Source: Hyphomicrobiales bacterium
GTDB taxonomy: Bacteria; Pseudomonadota; Alphaproteobacteria; Rhizobiales; Rhizobiaceae
Direction of reading: 5' to 3'
DNA length: 64,000 nt
Assembly: GCA_900466475.1 (NCBI GenBank)
Contig: UBMI01000009.1
Span: 124,001 to 188,000 of the forward strand
Below the pieces are notes generated by a model, which saw only the letters and a list, made by a program, of their open reading frames with translations, was not told the origin of the DNA and did no database searches. Positions 17,604 through 25,224 of the stretch are shown in pieces. Position numbers and translations under genes: made by a program. How positions within the stretch are numbered: the stretch's first letter is position 1; the number at the start of each line of letters is the position of its first letter.

Positions 17604-18050
17604 ATGCCGAACGTAGACCGCGCCCTATCGGAAACCGAATATGAGGCGCTCGCCAATCTGAGATACAGGATCCGCAAATTTCGCCAGTTCAGCGGGAAAG
17701 CGGCCGAAAAGCTCGGCCTGACGCGGCAGCAGCATCAGGCGCTGCTTACGATCAAGGGGCTCGGCGCCGGCGGGCGCATGAGCCTGTCTGCGCTTGCTGA
17801 CAGGCTCTTCCTCTCGCCGCCCGAGGCCGCAGAGCTTGCCGCCTCGCTGCAGGAGGCCGGCCATATCACCATCGAGGCGAAGCAGAAACGCCGGCCGGTC
17901 GTGCTGTTGACAGCACAGGCAGAAAAGCTATTGCGTCGGCTGACATCGGCCCATCTCTACGAGATCCGCGAGATGGCGCCGGAACTTATGCAGGCGCTGC
18001 GCATGCTGCAGGATCACCGGCAGATGGAAGTGGCAGCATGGATGCAATGA
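17604..18050 (+). CDS. MarR-family regulator, first of tandem pair
   Basis: A 148-residue winged-helix protein: LTRQQHQALLTIKG, then MSLSALADRLFLSPPEAAEL (recognition helix), a wing and a C-terminal dimerisation helix. The Shine-Dalgarno AGGAGC precedes the ATG. It is paralogous to the next gene along its whole length (shared TEYEALANLRYRIR/ADYEALSNLRYTLR and QQHQALL.I.G). The wing lacks the DPADKR that the second copy has (EAKQKRRP instead), so the two proteins may differ in DNA affinity or form heterodimers. Confidence 0.88.
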   Translation: MPNVDRALSETEYEALANLRYRIRKFRQFSGKAAEKLGLTRQQHQALLTIKGLGAGGRMSLSALADRLFLSPPEAAELAASLQEAGHITIEAKQKRRPVVLLTAQAEKLLRRLTSAHLYEIREMAPELMQALRMLQDHRQMEVAAWMQ

Positions 18051-18063
18051 TCGCAGGGGAGGC

Positions 18064-18519
18064 ATGGTGAAGAAGCCCAGGAACGATCTGACGGATGCCG
18101 ATTACGAGGCCCTCTCCAACCTGCGCTACACGCTGCGCCGCTTCATGGATTTCAGCGCATCCGCCGCGCAGGAGGAGGGCTTGCCGACCCAGCAGCATCA
18201 GGCGCTGCTTGCGATCCGCGGCCATCGCAGCGAAGACGCCATGACGATCGGCCTGCTTTCCGAGCGGCTGCTGATCGCCCCGCATTCGGCGACCGAACTG
18301 GTCGGAAGGCTGGTGGCCGCAGGCTACGTCTCCCGCAAGGCCGACCCCGCCGACAAACGGCGCCAGACGCTGGAGCTGACCGAAAAGGCAGACGATGTGC
18401 TGAAGCGGCTGACAGCCATTCATATGACCGAAATCAGGGACATGGCGCCGAAACTCATCGACATCCTGCAAGGTCTGCAGACGGACGGCGAGATCAAGAC
18501 CGACCCCTGGTCGCGCTGA
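18064..18519 (+). CDS. MarR-family regulator, second of tandem pair
   Basis: A 151-residue MarR protein starting 13 bases after the first copy, with GGGGAGG upstream of the ATG. The recognition helix is LSERLLIAPHSATELVGRL and the wing has the canonical DPADKRRQ. It arose by tandem duplication with the previous gene. Both are presumably transcribed from the palindrome-containing promoter and control the CLC gene. Confidence 0.88.
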   Translation: MVKKPRNDLTDADYEALSNLRYTLRRFMDFSASAAQEEGLPTQQHQALLAIRGHRSEDAMTIGLLSERLLIAPHSATELVGRLVAAGYVSRKADPADKRRQTLELTEKADDVLKRLTAIHMTEIRDMAPKLIDILQGLQTDGEIKTDPWSR

Positions 18520-18522
18520 CGC

Positions 18523-18735
18523 TCAAGTCCGCCGGTTGTTTGCCTGTTTCAGGTGATGGCAAATGTCGCGGTCCGCAAACGGCTCGTCGGCAAGGCGGCC
18601 GATGACATGCAGATGGGCGTGCCGGACGGTCTGTCCCGCGCCTTGGCGACATTCCAGCCGACATTGTAGCCATGCAACGCTCAAGAACGTGACGGGTGTA
18701 TCGATGCCGGAGGCAAGGCAGTTGCTGCCATCTGT
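18523..18735 (-). pseudogene. HIT-family hydrolase remnant, frameshifted
   Basis: Read on the minus strand, three frames each carry a consecutive piece of one HIT protein: RHVLER (frame 1), then HGYNVGWNVA (frame 2), then GAGQTVRHAHLHVIGRL with the HxHxH catalytic triad and the ending HLKQANNRR (frame 3). Two single-base indels, near 18675 and 18635, are needed to join them. The N-terminal half is not recognisable. This is a decayed gene; its 3' end abuts the stop of the second MarR gene. Confidence 0.7.
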
Positions 18736-18981
18736 CAACGGCTTTCGGAGCCATTAGACCTGCAGAAGCGCCCGACAGCAACTGGATCCAGACCGTTCCG
18801 GGCCGCAACTTCATCGCCGCTCTGCGCCTCGATGGCACCGGCGCAGGGGATGACGTCATGAAGCTCAAGTGCCGTTCGGCTCAGCGTAAGTTTACGGCCG
18901 ATGTTTACCGTAACGTACTTCCGCGATCACGGAAATTGGCAAAGCATTCCCGTGCAGGTTTCATCTCAAGGAGAAAATTCG
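18736..18981. other. Intergenic region upstream of sulfatase
   Basis: No intact gene is seen. The left part is probably further decay of the HIT gene. The right part holds the shared regulatory motif (18891-18920) and the 5' leader of the sulfatase gene. Confidence 0.5.
18891..18920 (+). promoter_or_regulatory. Shared operator, copy A (sulfatase)
   Basis: TTTACGGC at 18891-18898, four bases, then GTTTACCGTAACGTACTT at 18903-18920. The core TTAC-C-GTAA is a dyad. Copies B and C of the same 18-mer, differing only at the central base, occur at 24262 and 25067. It ends 61 bases before the sulfatase start. Confidence 0.8.
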
Positions 18982-20646
18982 ATGAAAGACGTCGATATTC
19001 AGAAGCAGGATGACCCGATCGTTCCCGTCAGCCGCCGTGATCTTCTGCTGGGCGGAACGTCGCTGGCGCTCACGGCTCTTGCCGTTTCAGCTGCGAGCGG
19101 GCCGGCGGTCGCCCAGACGCAACAGAACACGGCCAGCCAGACCGGCGGTTCCACAAAGCCGCCGAACATTCTCGTCATCTTCGGCGACGATATCGGCATT
19201 CCGCAGATCAGTGCCTATACGATGGGACTGATGGGCTATCGCACGCCGAATATCGACCGTATTGCCCGGGAAGGGGCGATCTTTACGGATTCCTACGGCC
19301 AGCAGAGCTGCACGGCCGGGCGTGCCTCCTTCATCCTCGGGCAGGAGCCGTTCCGCACGGGCTTGCTGACGATCGGCATGCCGGGCGACCCGCATGGCAT
19401 ACAGGACTGGATGCCGACCATTGCCGATGTGATGAAGACCAAGGGTTACGCCACCGGCCAGTTCGGCAAGAACCATCTGGGCGACCAGGACCAGCATCTG
19501 CCGACCAAGCACGGCTTCGACGAATTCTTCGGCAATCTCTATCACCTCAATGCCGAGGAGGAGCCGGAGGGCTATTTCTATCCCAAGGACCCGGCCTTCC
19601 GCCGGCAGTTCGGCCCGCGCGGCGTCATCAAATCGACGGCGGACGGCAAGATCGAGGATACCGGCGCGCTCAATACCAAGCGTATGGAGACGGTGGATGA
19701 AGAATTCCTCGCCGCCGCCAAGGATTTCATCGGCCGGCAGGCCAAGGCCGAAAAGCCCTTCTTCTGCTGGTTCAACTCGACCCGCATGCATGTCTTCACC
19801 CACCTGAAGGCAGACTCCCTCGGCAAGACCGGCAAGGGCATCCACGCCGACGGCATGGTGGAGCATGACGGCCATGTCGGCCAACTGCTCGACCAGCTCG
19901 ACGAACTCGGGATCGCCGAGAACACGATCGTTCTCTATACGACCGATAACGGCGCGGAACTCGCGCTTTGGCCCGATGGCGCCATGACGCCATTCCACGG
20001 CGAAAAGGGCACGACCTGGGAGGGCGGTTTCCGCATCCCGATGATGGTGCGCTGGCCGGGCGTCGTGAAGCCCGGAACCGAGGTCAACGACATCGTCACG
20101 CTGATGGACTGGATGCCGACATTCGCGGCGGCTGCCGGCATGGACGATCTCAAGGAGCAGATGAAGGTCGGCTTCGCCTCGGGCGCCAAGAACTTCAAGG
20201 TGCATCTCGATGGCTACAATCTGCTGCCGATGCTGAAAGGCGAAGTCAAATCCGGCCCGCGCGATTCCGTCTATTATTTCGATCAGGGCGGCAATCTCAA
20301 CGCCATCAGGTGGAACGACTGGAAGCTCAGCTTCGCGGTCAATAGCGAAGGCAACATCGCCACGGCAACGCGCGAGGTGCCCGCCTGGGCCAGCATCGCC
20401 AATCTGCGCATGGACCCTTATGAGCGCGGATTGAAGGAGGGTGGCGGCGCCATCGAATTCCTTGCCCGCAACATGTGGCTGATCGTGCCGGTGCAGGGCA
20501 AGATCAAGGAATTCTTCTCCGACTTCAACCAATACCCCTATCAGGAGGGCAGTTCGCTGAACGCGAGCGGCATCAACTACAGCCTTCTGCGGCAGGAAGC
20601 GGCGCTTAAACGGCTGAATGATCTTGAGCGGCTCACGCCGCAATAG
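18982..20646 (+). CDS. Tat-exported sulfatase (arylsulfatase-type)
   Basis: A 554-residue periplasmic sulfatase. A Tat signal is present (SRRDLLLGGTSLALTALAVS, RR at 18-19, then Ala-rich h-region to about residue 45). The catalytic motif is CTAGR with Cys110, which a formylglycine-generating enzyme would oxidise; metal ligands begin at GDD (68-70), and TTDNGAE gives the second metal-binding pair. The start at 18982 follows AAGGAG. It hydrolyses an unknown sulfate (or phosphonate) ester. No FGE gene is in the window. It carries operator copy A and is followed by the transglycosylase at 20750. Confidence 0.9.
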   Translation: MKDVDIQKQDDPIVPVSRRDLLLGGTSLALTALAVSAASGPAVAQTQQNTASQTGGSTKPPNILVIFGDDIGIPQISAYTMGLMGYRTPNIDRIAREGAIFTDSYGQQSCTAGRASFILGQEPFRTGLLTIGMPGDPHGIQDWMPTIADVMKTKGYATGQFGKNHLGDQDQHLPTKHGFDEFFGNLYHLNAEEEPEGYFYPKDPAFRRQFGPRGVIKSTADGKIEDTGALNTKRMETVDEEFLAAAKDFIGRQAKAEKPFFCWFNSTRMHVFTHLKADSLGKTGKGIHADGMVEHDGHVGQLLDQLDELGIAENTIVLYTTDNGAELALWPDGAMTPFHGEKGTTWEGGFRIPMMVRWPGVVKPGTEVNDIVTLMDWMPTFAAAAGMDDLKEQMKVGFASGAKNFKVHLDGYNLLPMLKGEVKSGPRDSVYYFDQGGNLNAIRWNDWKLSFAVNSEGNIATATREVPAWASIANLRMDPYERGLKEGGGAIEFLARNMWLIVPVQGKIKEFFSDFNQYPYQEGSSLNASGINYSLLRQEAALKRLNDLERLTPQ

Positions 20647-20661
20647 GTCTCGCAAGACCGT

Positions 20662-20688
20662 CGCGGGAGTGCGGCCGGAGCTCCCGCG
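20662..20688 (+). terminator. Hairpin after sulfatase
   Basis: CGCGGGAG, 11-base loop, CTCCCGCG, 16 bases after the sulfatase stop. No T-run follows. It may attenuate rather than end transcription into the next gene on the same strand. Confidence 0.5.
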
Positions 20689-20749
20689 GCGGATGAGATC
20701 AGAACCGCAGCGATAGAATGCGTTCATGGCCGATGCTGGGGAGGCCTCG

Positions 20750-22207
20750 ATGAGCTCGTATTTGAAGGTATTGTTCGTCCTCGTTCTGGCTGCCGTATCG
20801 CTGGGGACCAGGCCTGTTCTGGCCGAGACCCCGGCACCGCTTGAGAAACCGGCCCTTATCGACAAGCATGTGATCGATCTCGACGCGATGAAGGAGCGCC
20901 GGATCGTGCGTGTGCTGGTGCCCTACAGCAAGACGATCTATTTCGTCGACAAGGGTCGCCAGTACGGCACGGCGGTGCAATTCGGGCTGGAGCTTGAAAA
21001 GGTCCTGAACAAGGACCGCAAGAAGCAGATTGACCACATCACCATCGTCTTCGTGCCGATGCCGCGCGACAGGTTGCTCGACGCGTTGAACGAAGGCTAC
21101 GGCGATATCGTCATGGCCAATCTGACGATTACCGACGAGCGGCTGACGCAGGTGGATTTTGCGGATCCGCTCTATGAAAATGCCGAGGAAGTGCTGGTGA
21201 GCGCCCCGAACAGTCCGGCGATTGCCAGCCTTGACGATCTCTCCGGCCAGCATATCGCCGTGCGCGCCTCGAGCAGCTATTACGAACATCTTCTGGCGCG
21301 CAACAAGGCGCTGGCCGCGGCGGGCAAGCCCGAGATCATCATCGATCTGATGGATGAGAGCCTCGAAGACGAGGACCTGATGGAGATGGTCAATGCCGAC
21401 CTTTTACCCTTCACGACGATCGATGCCTACAAGGCCGATATCTGGACGCACGTCTTTGGCGACATGAAGGTGCGCCACGACATCGTCCTGTCATCGCAGG
21501 GCAGGATAGCCTGGGCGATCCGCAAGAACAGCCCGGAGCTGAAGGCGGAGCTCAATGCCTTCGTCGCCACCCACAAAGTGGGCACGACCTTCGGCAACAT
21601 CCTGCGCAACACCTTCTACAAGCAGGACAAGATCGTCAAACGCGCCTACTCGCCCTCCGATGTCGCACGTTTCCAGACGCTCACCGAAATCTTCCGCAAA
21701 TATGGCGGCAGCTATTCGTTCGACTATCTGATGCTGATGGCGCAAGGCTATCAGGAATCGCAGCTCGACCAGTCGCGTCGCTCGCCGCGCGGCGCCGTCG
21801 GCATCATGCAGATGCTGCCTTCGACGGCGAAGGACAAGGTGATCGGCATCAGCGGCATCGACAAGGACCCTGATCGCAATGTCGAGGCAGGCGCCAAATA
21901 TCTGCGCCACCTGATCGATACCTATATCGATGATGAGGGGCTCACGCCCAAGGACCGGCAACTTTTCGCCTTTGCGGCCTACAATGCCGGGCCTGGCAAT
22001 CTGCACAAGTTCCGGGAGAAGGCGAAGGCCATGGGCCTCGATCCCAATGTCTGGTTCGGCAATGTGGAGAATGCCGCTTCCGAGATCGTCGGCCGAGAGA
22101 CGGTTCAATATGTCAGCAATATCTACAAATATTACGTGGCATATTCGCTGCTTGTCGCCCGCATGGAAGAACGTACGGCGGGCAGCGGCCAGCCGGCGCA
22201 GAAATAG
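20750..22207 (+). CDS. MltF-like membrane-bound lytic transglycosylase
   Basis: A 485-residue protein: signal peptide (residues 1-28, LKVLFVLVLAAVSLGTRPVLA), a periplasmic solute-binding-protein-3 domain (about 50-290) and a C-terminal SLT domain (about 320-460). The catalytic Glu is in YQESQLDQ, followed by GAVGIMQMLP and FAAYNAGPGN, the hallmarks of family 1 lytic transglycosylases. The same domain order as E. coli MltF supports peptidoglycan cleavage gated by a ligand. The start at 20750 follows GGGGAGG. Confidence 0.92.
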   Translation: MSSYLKVLFVLVLAAVSLGTRPVLAETPAPLEKPALIDKHVIDLDAMKERRIVRVLVPYSKTIYFVDKGRQYGTAVQFGLELEKVLNKDRKKQIDHITIVFVPMPRDRLLDALNEGYGDIVMANLTITDERLTQVDFADPLYENAEEVLVSAPNSPAIASLDDLSGQHIAVRASSSYYEHLLARNKALAAAGKPEIIIDLMDESLEDEDLMEMVNADLLPFTTIDAYKADIWTHVFGDMKVRHDIVLSSQGRIAWAIRKNSPELKAELNAFVATHKVGTTFGNILRNTFYKQDKIVKRAYSPSDVARFQTLTEIFRKYGGSYSFDYLMLMAQGYQESQLDQSRRSPRGAVGIMQMLPSTAKDKVIGISGIDKDPDRNVEAGAKYLRHLIDTYIDDEGLTPKDRQLFAFAAYNAGPGNLHKFREKAKAMGLDPNVWFGNVENAASEIVGRETVQYVSNIYKYYVAYSLLVARMEERTAGSGQPAQK

Positions 22208-22349
22208 CAACGTCAGCAGGTTGGCATCACCCATGTGCCAGCGATGGCGTTGCCGAGGTCGCGCGCACGGAGCCCGGCACGAGATGCAGGCGTGGCGACA
22301 GCGATGTCGGCAGCAATATCATCGCCGACAGATGCTGAGCGACCTTTCG
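22208..22349. other. Intergenic region, nothing recognised
   Basis: This lies between the convergent transglycosylase and DUF4239 remnant. Short frames on both strands have no family features; no hairpin terminator is obvious. Confidence 0.4.
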
Positions 22350-23159
22350 CTAGTTCGGTTCGGCCGGCAGCATGCTCATGCTTGAGAAGCTTTGGCGCGT
22401 CCATTCATAGACAGCGATGTTGGTGCGGAAATTGCCGACCCGTGGTGAGGCGAGGTCCAAAATGCTGACGACGATCGCCGTCCAGACGACCGTCAACAGA
22501 ACGGCGAGTATGCGGACGGGCCGGCCCCTGAGGCCGAACTAATAGCCAAGCGCAGCCATGCTGAGCAGCATGACGCCAGCAAGAAGCCAGAAGATCTGTG
22601 GGGGCAGGCGCATGCCCAGAGCGAAACGCTCCGTGGTTCCGGCATCGAAGGCTTCATTGACCGCCGCCATCAGCGAAGCTGAAACCGGGTCCGGACGCTC
22701 GCGCACGATAGCGCTAACGCCCGTCCAGATCGATTGCTGTAAGCGAGATGTATCCTGGTTTGCCTTGTCAATGACATCGCTATTGCGGCTTGCCCCGGCG
22801 AATGCTTCCCGCGCAGTCAGATAGTCCTCCAGCTGCCGGGCGACCTCGACAGCCTGCGGCGTGCCGATCGCCGCCGCCCTCAGCCATGCCGTACCGATCG
22901 CGTTTGCTTCAGCCAGAGTTCCCAGCCGCCGCTCGTTGAACCGGCCGGTCGAATAGGAGAGTGTCAGCGCCAGGACGAAGGCCAGAAGGCCGAGCATTCC
23001 GGTCACCACGACGCCGACATTTTCCATCTGACCGGCAGCATGCGCCTTGCGCCAGACGCCGAGGCGGTAACCGGCCTCGTGGGCCAGAAACTGCACGGCG
23101 AGCAAGAGGACGGCGACTGCCAGCGGACTCCATTCTGCAAGGGCGAGCAGGACATTCAT
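22350..23159 (-). pseudogene. DUF4239-like membrane protein with in-frame amber codon
   Basis: From 23159 the frame encodes a 206-residue protein with N-terminal and C-terminal hydrophobic pairs, then TAG at 22539-22541. The same frame continues with coding character to a TAG at 22350: FGLRGRPVRILAVLLTVVWT, IVVSILDLASPRVGNFRTN and so on. The C-terminal helix and 'LDL..PR.G' motif are what DUF4239/bestrophin-like proteins end with. A CAG-to-TAG change (expected GYQFGLRG) explains the break. It is third in an operon with the Cys-rich and OmpA genes, 20 bases after the latter. Confidence 0.75.
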
Positions 23160-23179
23160 GATCGCCGCCCCGGTTCGCT

Positions 23180-23758
23180 TCAGGGCTTCTTCGTGAAGAC
23201 GCCGAGATTGTAGAGCTGGACGCGCCTGTTGTTGGCGGCTTCCGATTTCGAGCCGTCGATCGGGAAATATTCGCCGACGCCGACCGCATAGAGACGGCCG
23301 GGATCGACGGCGAATGTGGTCGACAGGATCTCCTTGATCGCATCGGCACGCTGCTGGCTGAGATCGAGATTGTGCTGGTCGGTTCCGGTCGAGCTCGTAT
23401 GGCCGACCACGAGGAACTTGTAAGCCCAGAGGTTCGGGTGGTGCAGCGCATCGGCGATCATGCCGAGCGTGCGGTAGGATTCCGGCTCGATGGCAACGGA
23501 GTCGTTGGCGAAGGCGATCTCGACCACCATCTGCGGCAGGCGCGCGACCTTGCTCCAGTTCGGCAGGCCGGACATCTGCTTGCCGGAGCCGTTCATGGCC
23601 TCCTGCCGCAGAATCTCAACATCGACGATCGGGGCAGCACCCTGCAGCTTGCCGAGGCCGGTGATGATGCGCTGCTCGGAAACCTGCTGGGCCAGTGCAA
23701 GGGCGGGTAGAAGGAAGGCCGCGGCAAAGCCGGCGAGGGCGGTTTTTCTCATGGTCAT
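23180..23758 (-). CDS. OmpA-family peptidoglycan-binding protein
   Basis: A 192-residue periplasmic protein: signal peptide (RKTALAGFAAAFLLPALALA) and a C-terminal OmpA domain (residues about 80-185). The peptidoglycan-contact pattern is GHTSSTGTDQHNLDLSQQRA, followed by GVGEYFPI and NNRRVQL (the Arg of NxxRR binding diaminopimelate). The start at 23758 follows GGAGGTAAG, only four bases after the stop of the upstream Cys-rich gene, so the two are one operon. Confidence 0.9.
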   Translation of the reverse strand: MTMRKTALAGFAAAFLLPALALAQQVSEQRIITGLGKLQGAAPIVDVEILRQEAMNGSGKQMSGLPNWSKVARLPQMVVEIAFANDSVAIEPESYRTLGMIADALHHPNLWAYKFLVVGHTSSTGTDQHNLDLSQQRADAIKEILSTTFAVDPGRLYAVGVGEYFPIDGSKSEAANNRRVQLYNLGVFTKKP

Positions 23759-23762
23759 GATC

Positions 23763-24185
23763 TTACCTCCAGCCCGCATCGGTGATCGTCTGGCTGCATT
23801 GCTTGCTGATCGTTTTCGTCTTGCCGGCAAGGCAGGCGAGAATGTAGCCGTCGCCTTTGACGCCGTTGCAGCGCCGCGCCATATCGGTTGCGCAGACCTG
23901 CTTGTAGCTCGTCTGCGCCTGCTCGCGTTTCTGGATCGACGCTGCAACGCTTGCCAGCGTCGATGTGCAGGTCGGCGAGACCTTGGCGGAATTCTGCGCC
24001 AGGCAATCGGCAATGCGGTTATTGCCGAGGTTCAGCCCCTTGCAGAGTTTCTTGATATCGCTGCCGCAATCCTTCGCCAGCACAGTGATGGCATCGGCAT
24101 AGCTGACCGTGTCGGCCTTGGCGGCACATGTCCCGGCGATGACGGCAATCGCCACCGCACCTGCCAGTCTCCATACTCCAGGCAT
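23763..24185 (-). CDS. Periplasmic Cys-rich repeat protein
   Basis: A 140-residue secreted protein: signal peptide (AGAVAIAVIAGTCAAKA) and two Cys-rich units of the GLG1/FGFR repeat type: CGSDIKKLCKG...IADCLAQN...SPTC and CATDMARRCNG...ILACLAGK...SKQC. Each unit has four Cys expected to form disulfides. The role of such bacterial proteins is unknown. It is first in the operon with the OmpA and DUF4239 genes, driven from operator copy B. Confidence 0.85.
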   Translation of the reverse strand: MPGVWRLAGAVAIAVIAGTCAAKADTVSYADAITVLAKDCGSDIKKLCKGLNLGNNRIADCLAQNSAKVSPTCTSTLASVAASIQKREQAQTSYKQVCATDMARRCNGVKGDGYILACLAGKTKTISKQCSQTITDAGWR

Positions 24186-24261
24186 GTATGAGCCCTCCTG
24201 TTACGGCCGCCGAAATGGCGTCCCCTCAGGGCCATTGAATGCAGATCGGGAGAGCTCGGAT

Positions 24262-24289
24262 AAGTACGTTACCGTAAACTCGCTGTAAA
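24262..24289 (-). promoter_or_regulatory. Shared operator, copy B (Cys-rich/OmpA operon)
   Basis: On the minus strand: TTTACAGC (24289-24282), two bases, then GTTTACGGTAACGTACTT (24279-24262). The central base of TTAC-N-GTAA is G here. It ends about 77 bases upstream of the Cys-rich gene start. Confidence 0.8.
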
Positions 24290-24300
24290 TCGGCAGGCTG

Positions 24301-24936
24301 TCAGGTGGTCGCCCGCCGATAGAGCGCCAGCGAGCCGGCAAGCGTCAGCAGGGCACCGCCGCAGATCCGGTCAAGCCAGAGCGCGCCCGATTTCCTGAGC
24401 AGCCGGACGGCCTGCGAGCCAAGCAACGCGTAACCGAACATGACCATGAAATCGATGGCAGCGAAGACGAGGGCGAGCACGGCATATTGCTCGATCTGCG
24501 GACCCGCGGGGTCGATAAACTGCGGCAGAAAGGCCGAGAAGAAGAGATAGCCCTTGGGATTGGTGACGGCGACAAGGAAGCTCTTGAGGAAGATCGTCAC
24601 CGGCGAAGCGGACGTGTTGCCGCTTTCAGAGCGCATCGCGACGTCAAGCGTTCCCTTCGAGCGCAACAGCATGACGCCGAGGAAGGCGAGGTAGCAGACA
24701 CCGACCCATTTGACGACAGTGAACCAGAATTCCGAGGCAGCCAGCAGAGCACCGAGCCCGAGGGCAACTGCACCGATCAGCACGAAGTCGGACAGGACAG
24801 CGCCAATCATGCCCGACATCGCCCGGCGCACTCCGAATTTCGAGCCGTTCGTCAGGGCGAGAAGCACGGTCGGGCCGGGTGTGGCGATGCCGATGAATGC
24901 CACAAGCGCAAATGCAAGAACCGTCATTTCAGTCAT
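24301..24936 (-). CDS. LysE/RhtB-family amino acid exporter
   Basis: A 211-residue membrane protein with six hydrophobic segments and the LysE N-terminal signature FIGIATPGPTVLLALTNGSK (residues about 13-32). The FLVAVTNPKGYLFFSAFLP segment is the second family landmark. The start at 24936 follows GGAGGAGG. It probably exports a homoserine-, threonine- or cationic-type amino acid. It is transcribed away from operator copy C but its own promoter is not evident. Confidence 0.9.
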   Translation of the reverse strand: MTEMTVLAFALVAFIGIATPGPTVLLALTNGSKFGVRRAMSGMIGAVLSDFVLIGAVALGLGALLAASEFWFTVVKWVGVCYLAFLGVMLLRSKGTLDVAMRSESGNTSASPVTIFLKSFLVAVTNPKGYLFFSAFLPQFIDPAGPQIEQYAVLALVFAAIDFMVMFGYALLGSQAVRLLRKSGALWLDRICGGALLTLAGSLALYRRATT

Positions 24937-25055
24937 GTCGTCCTCCTCCGTGTCAGGAATCGAGTTATGGCATTCACCTGACATTTGCGGAAGGGTCTTC
25001 AAGGAAAGCCAATAGCCTGCACCCGACGGAAGCACAAAGCTCTGTATCCCGGCCA

Positions 25056-25084
25056 TTTACGGCGCCGTTTACTGTAACGTACTT
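25056..25084 (+). promoter_or_regulatory. Shared operator, copy C (DUF1254 gene)
   Basis: TTTACGGC (25056-25063), three bases, then GTTTACTGTAACGTACTT (25067-25084). The central base is T. It lies 140 bases upstream of the DUF1254 start at 25225 and 130 bases upstream of the divergent LysE start. Confidence 0.8.
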
Positions 25085-25224
25085 CCGGATATACGCCCGG
25101 TATGTTTCGCTTTTCATGGGTCGCCAGTAGGTCCCCAGTATCTTTGCATCCTGGTCTTGCCAGCGATGCCCGACGTCAATCGAAGTCCTGCCACGTTCTA
25201 CATTTCGTTCCGGGGGAAACGCAC

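Noticed and set aside
19087..20865. 592-codon minus-strand frame opposite the sulfatase
   Set aside because: The plus strand has the Tat signal and CTAGR motif; the minus frame has no start context or domain.
22213..22404. Minus-strand frame with a PDZ-like stretch (ATPASRAGLRARDL)
   Set aside because: It is short, has no Shine-Dalgarno, overlaps the DUF4239 reading frame and lacks the rest of a PDZ domain.
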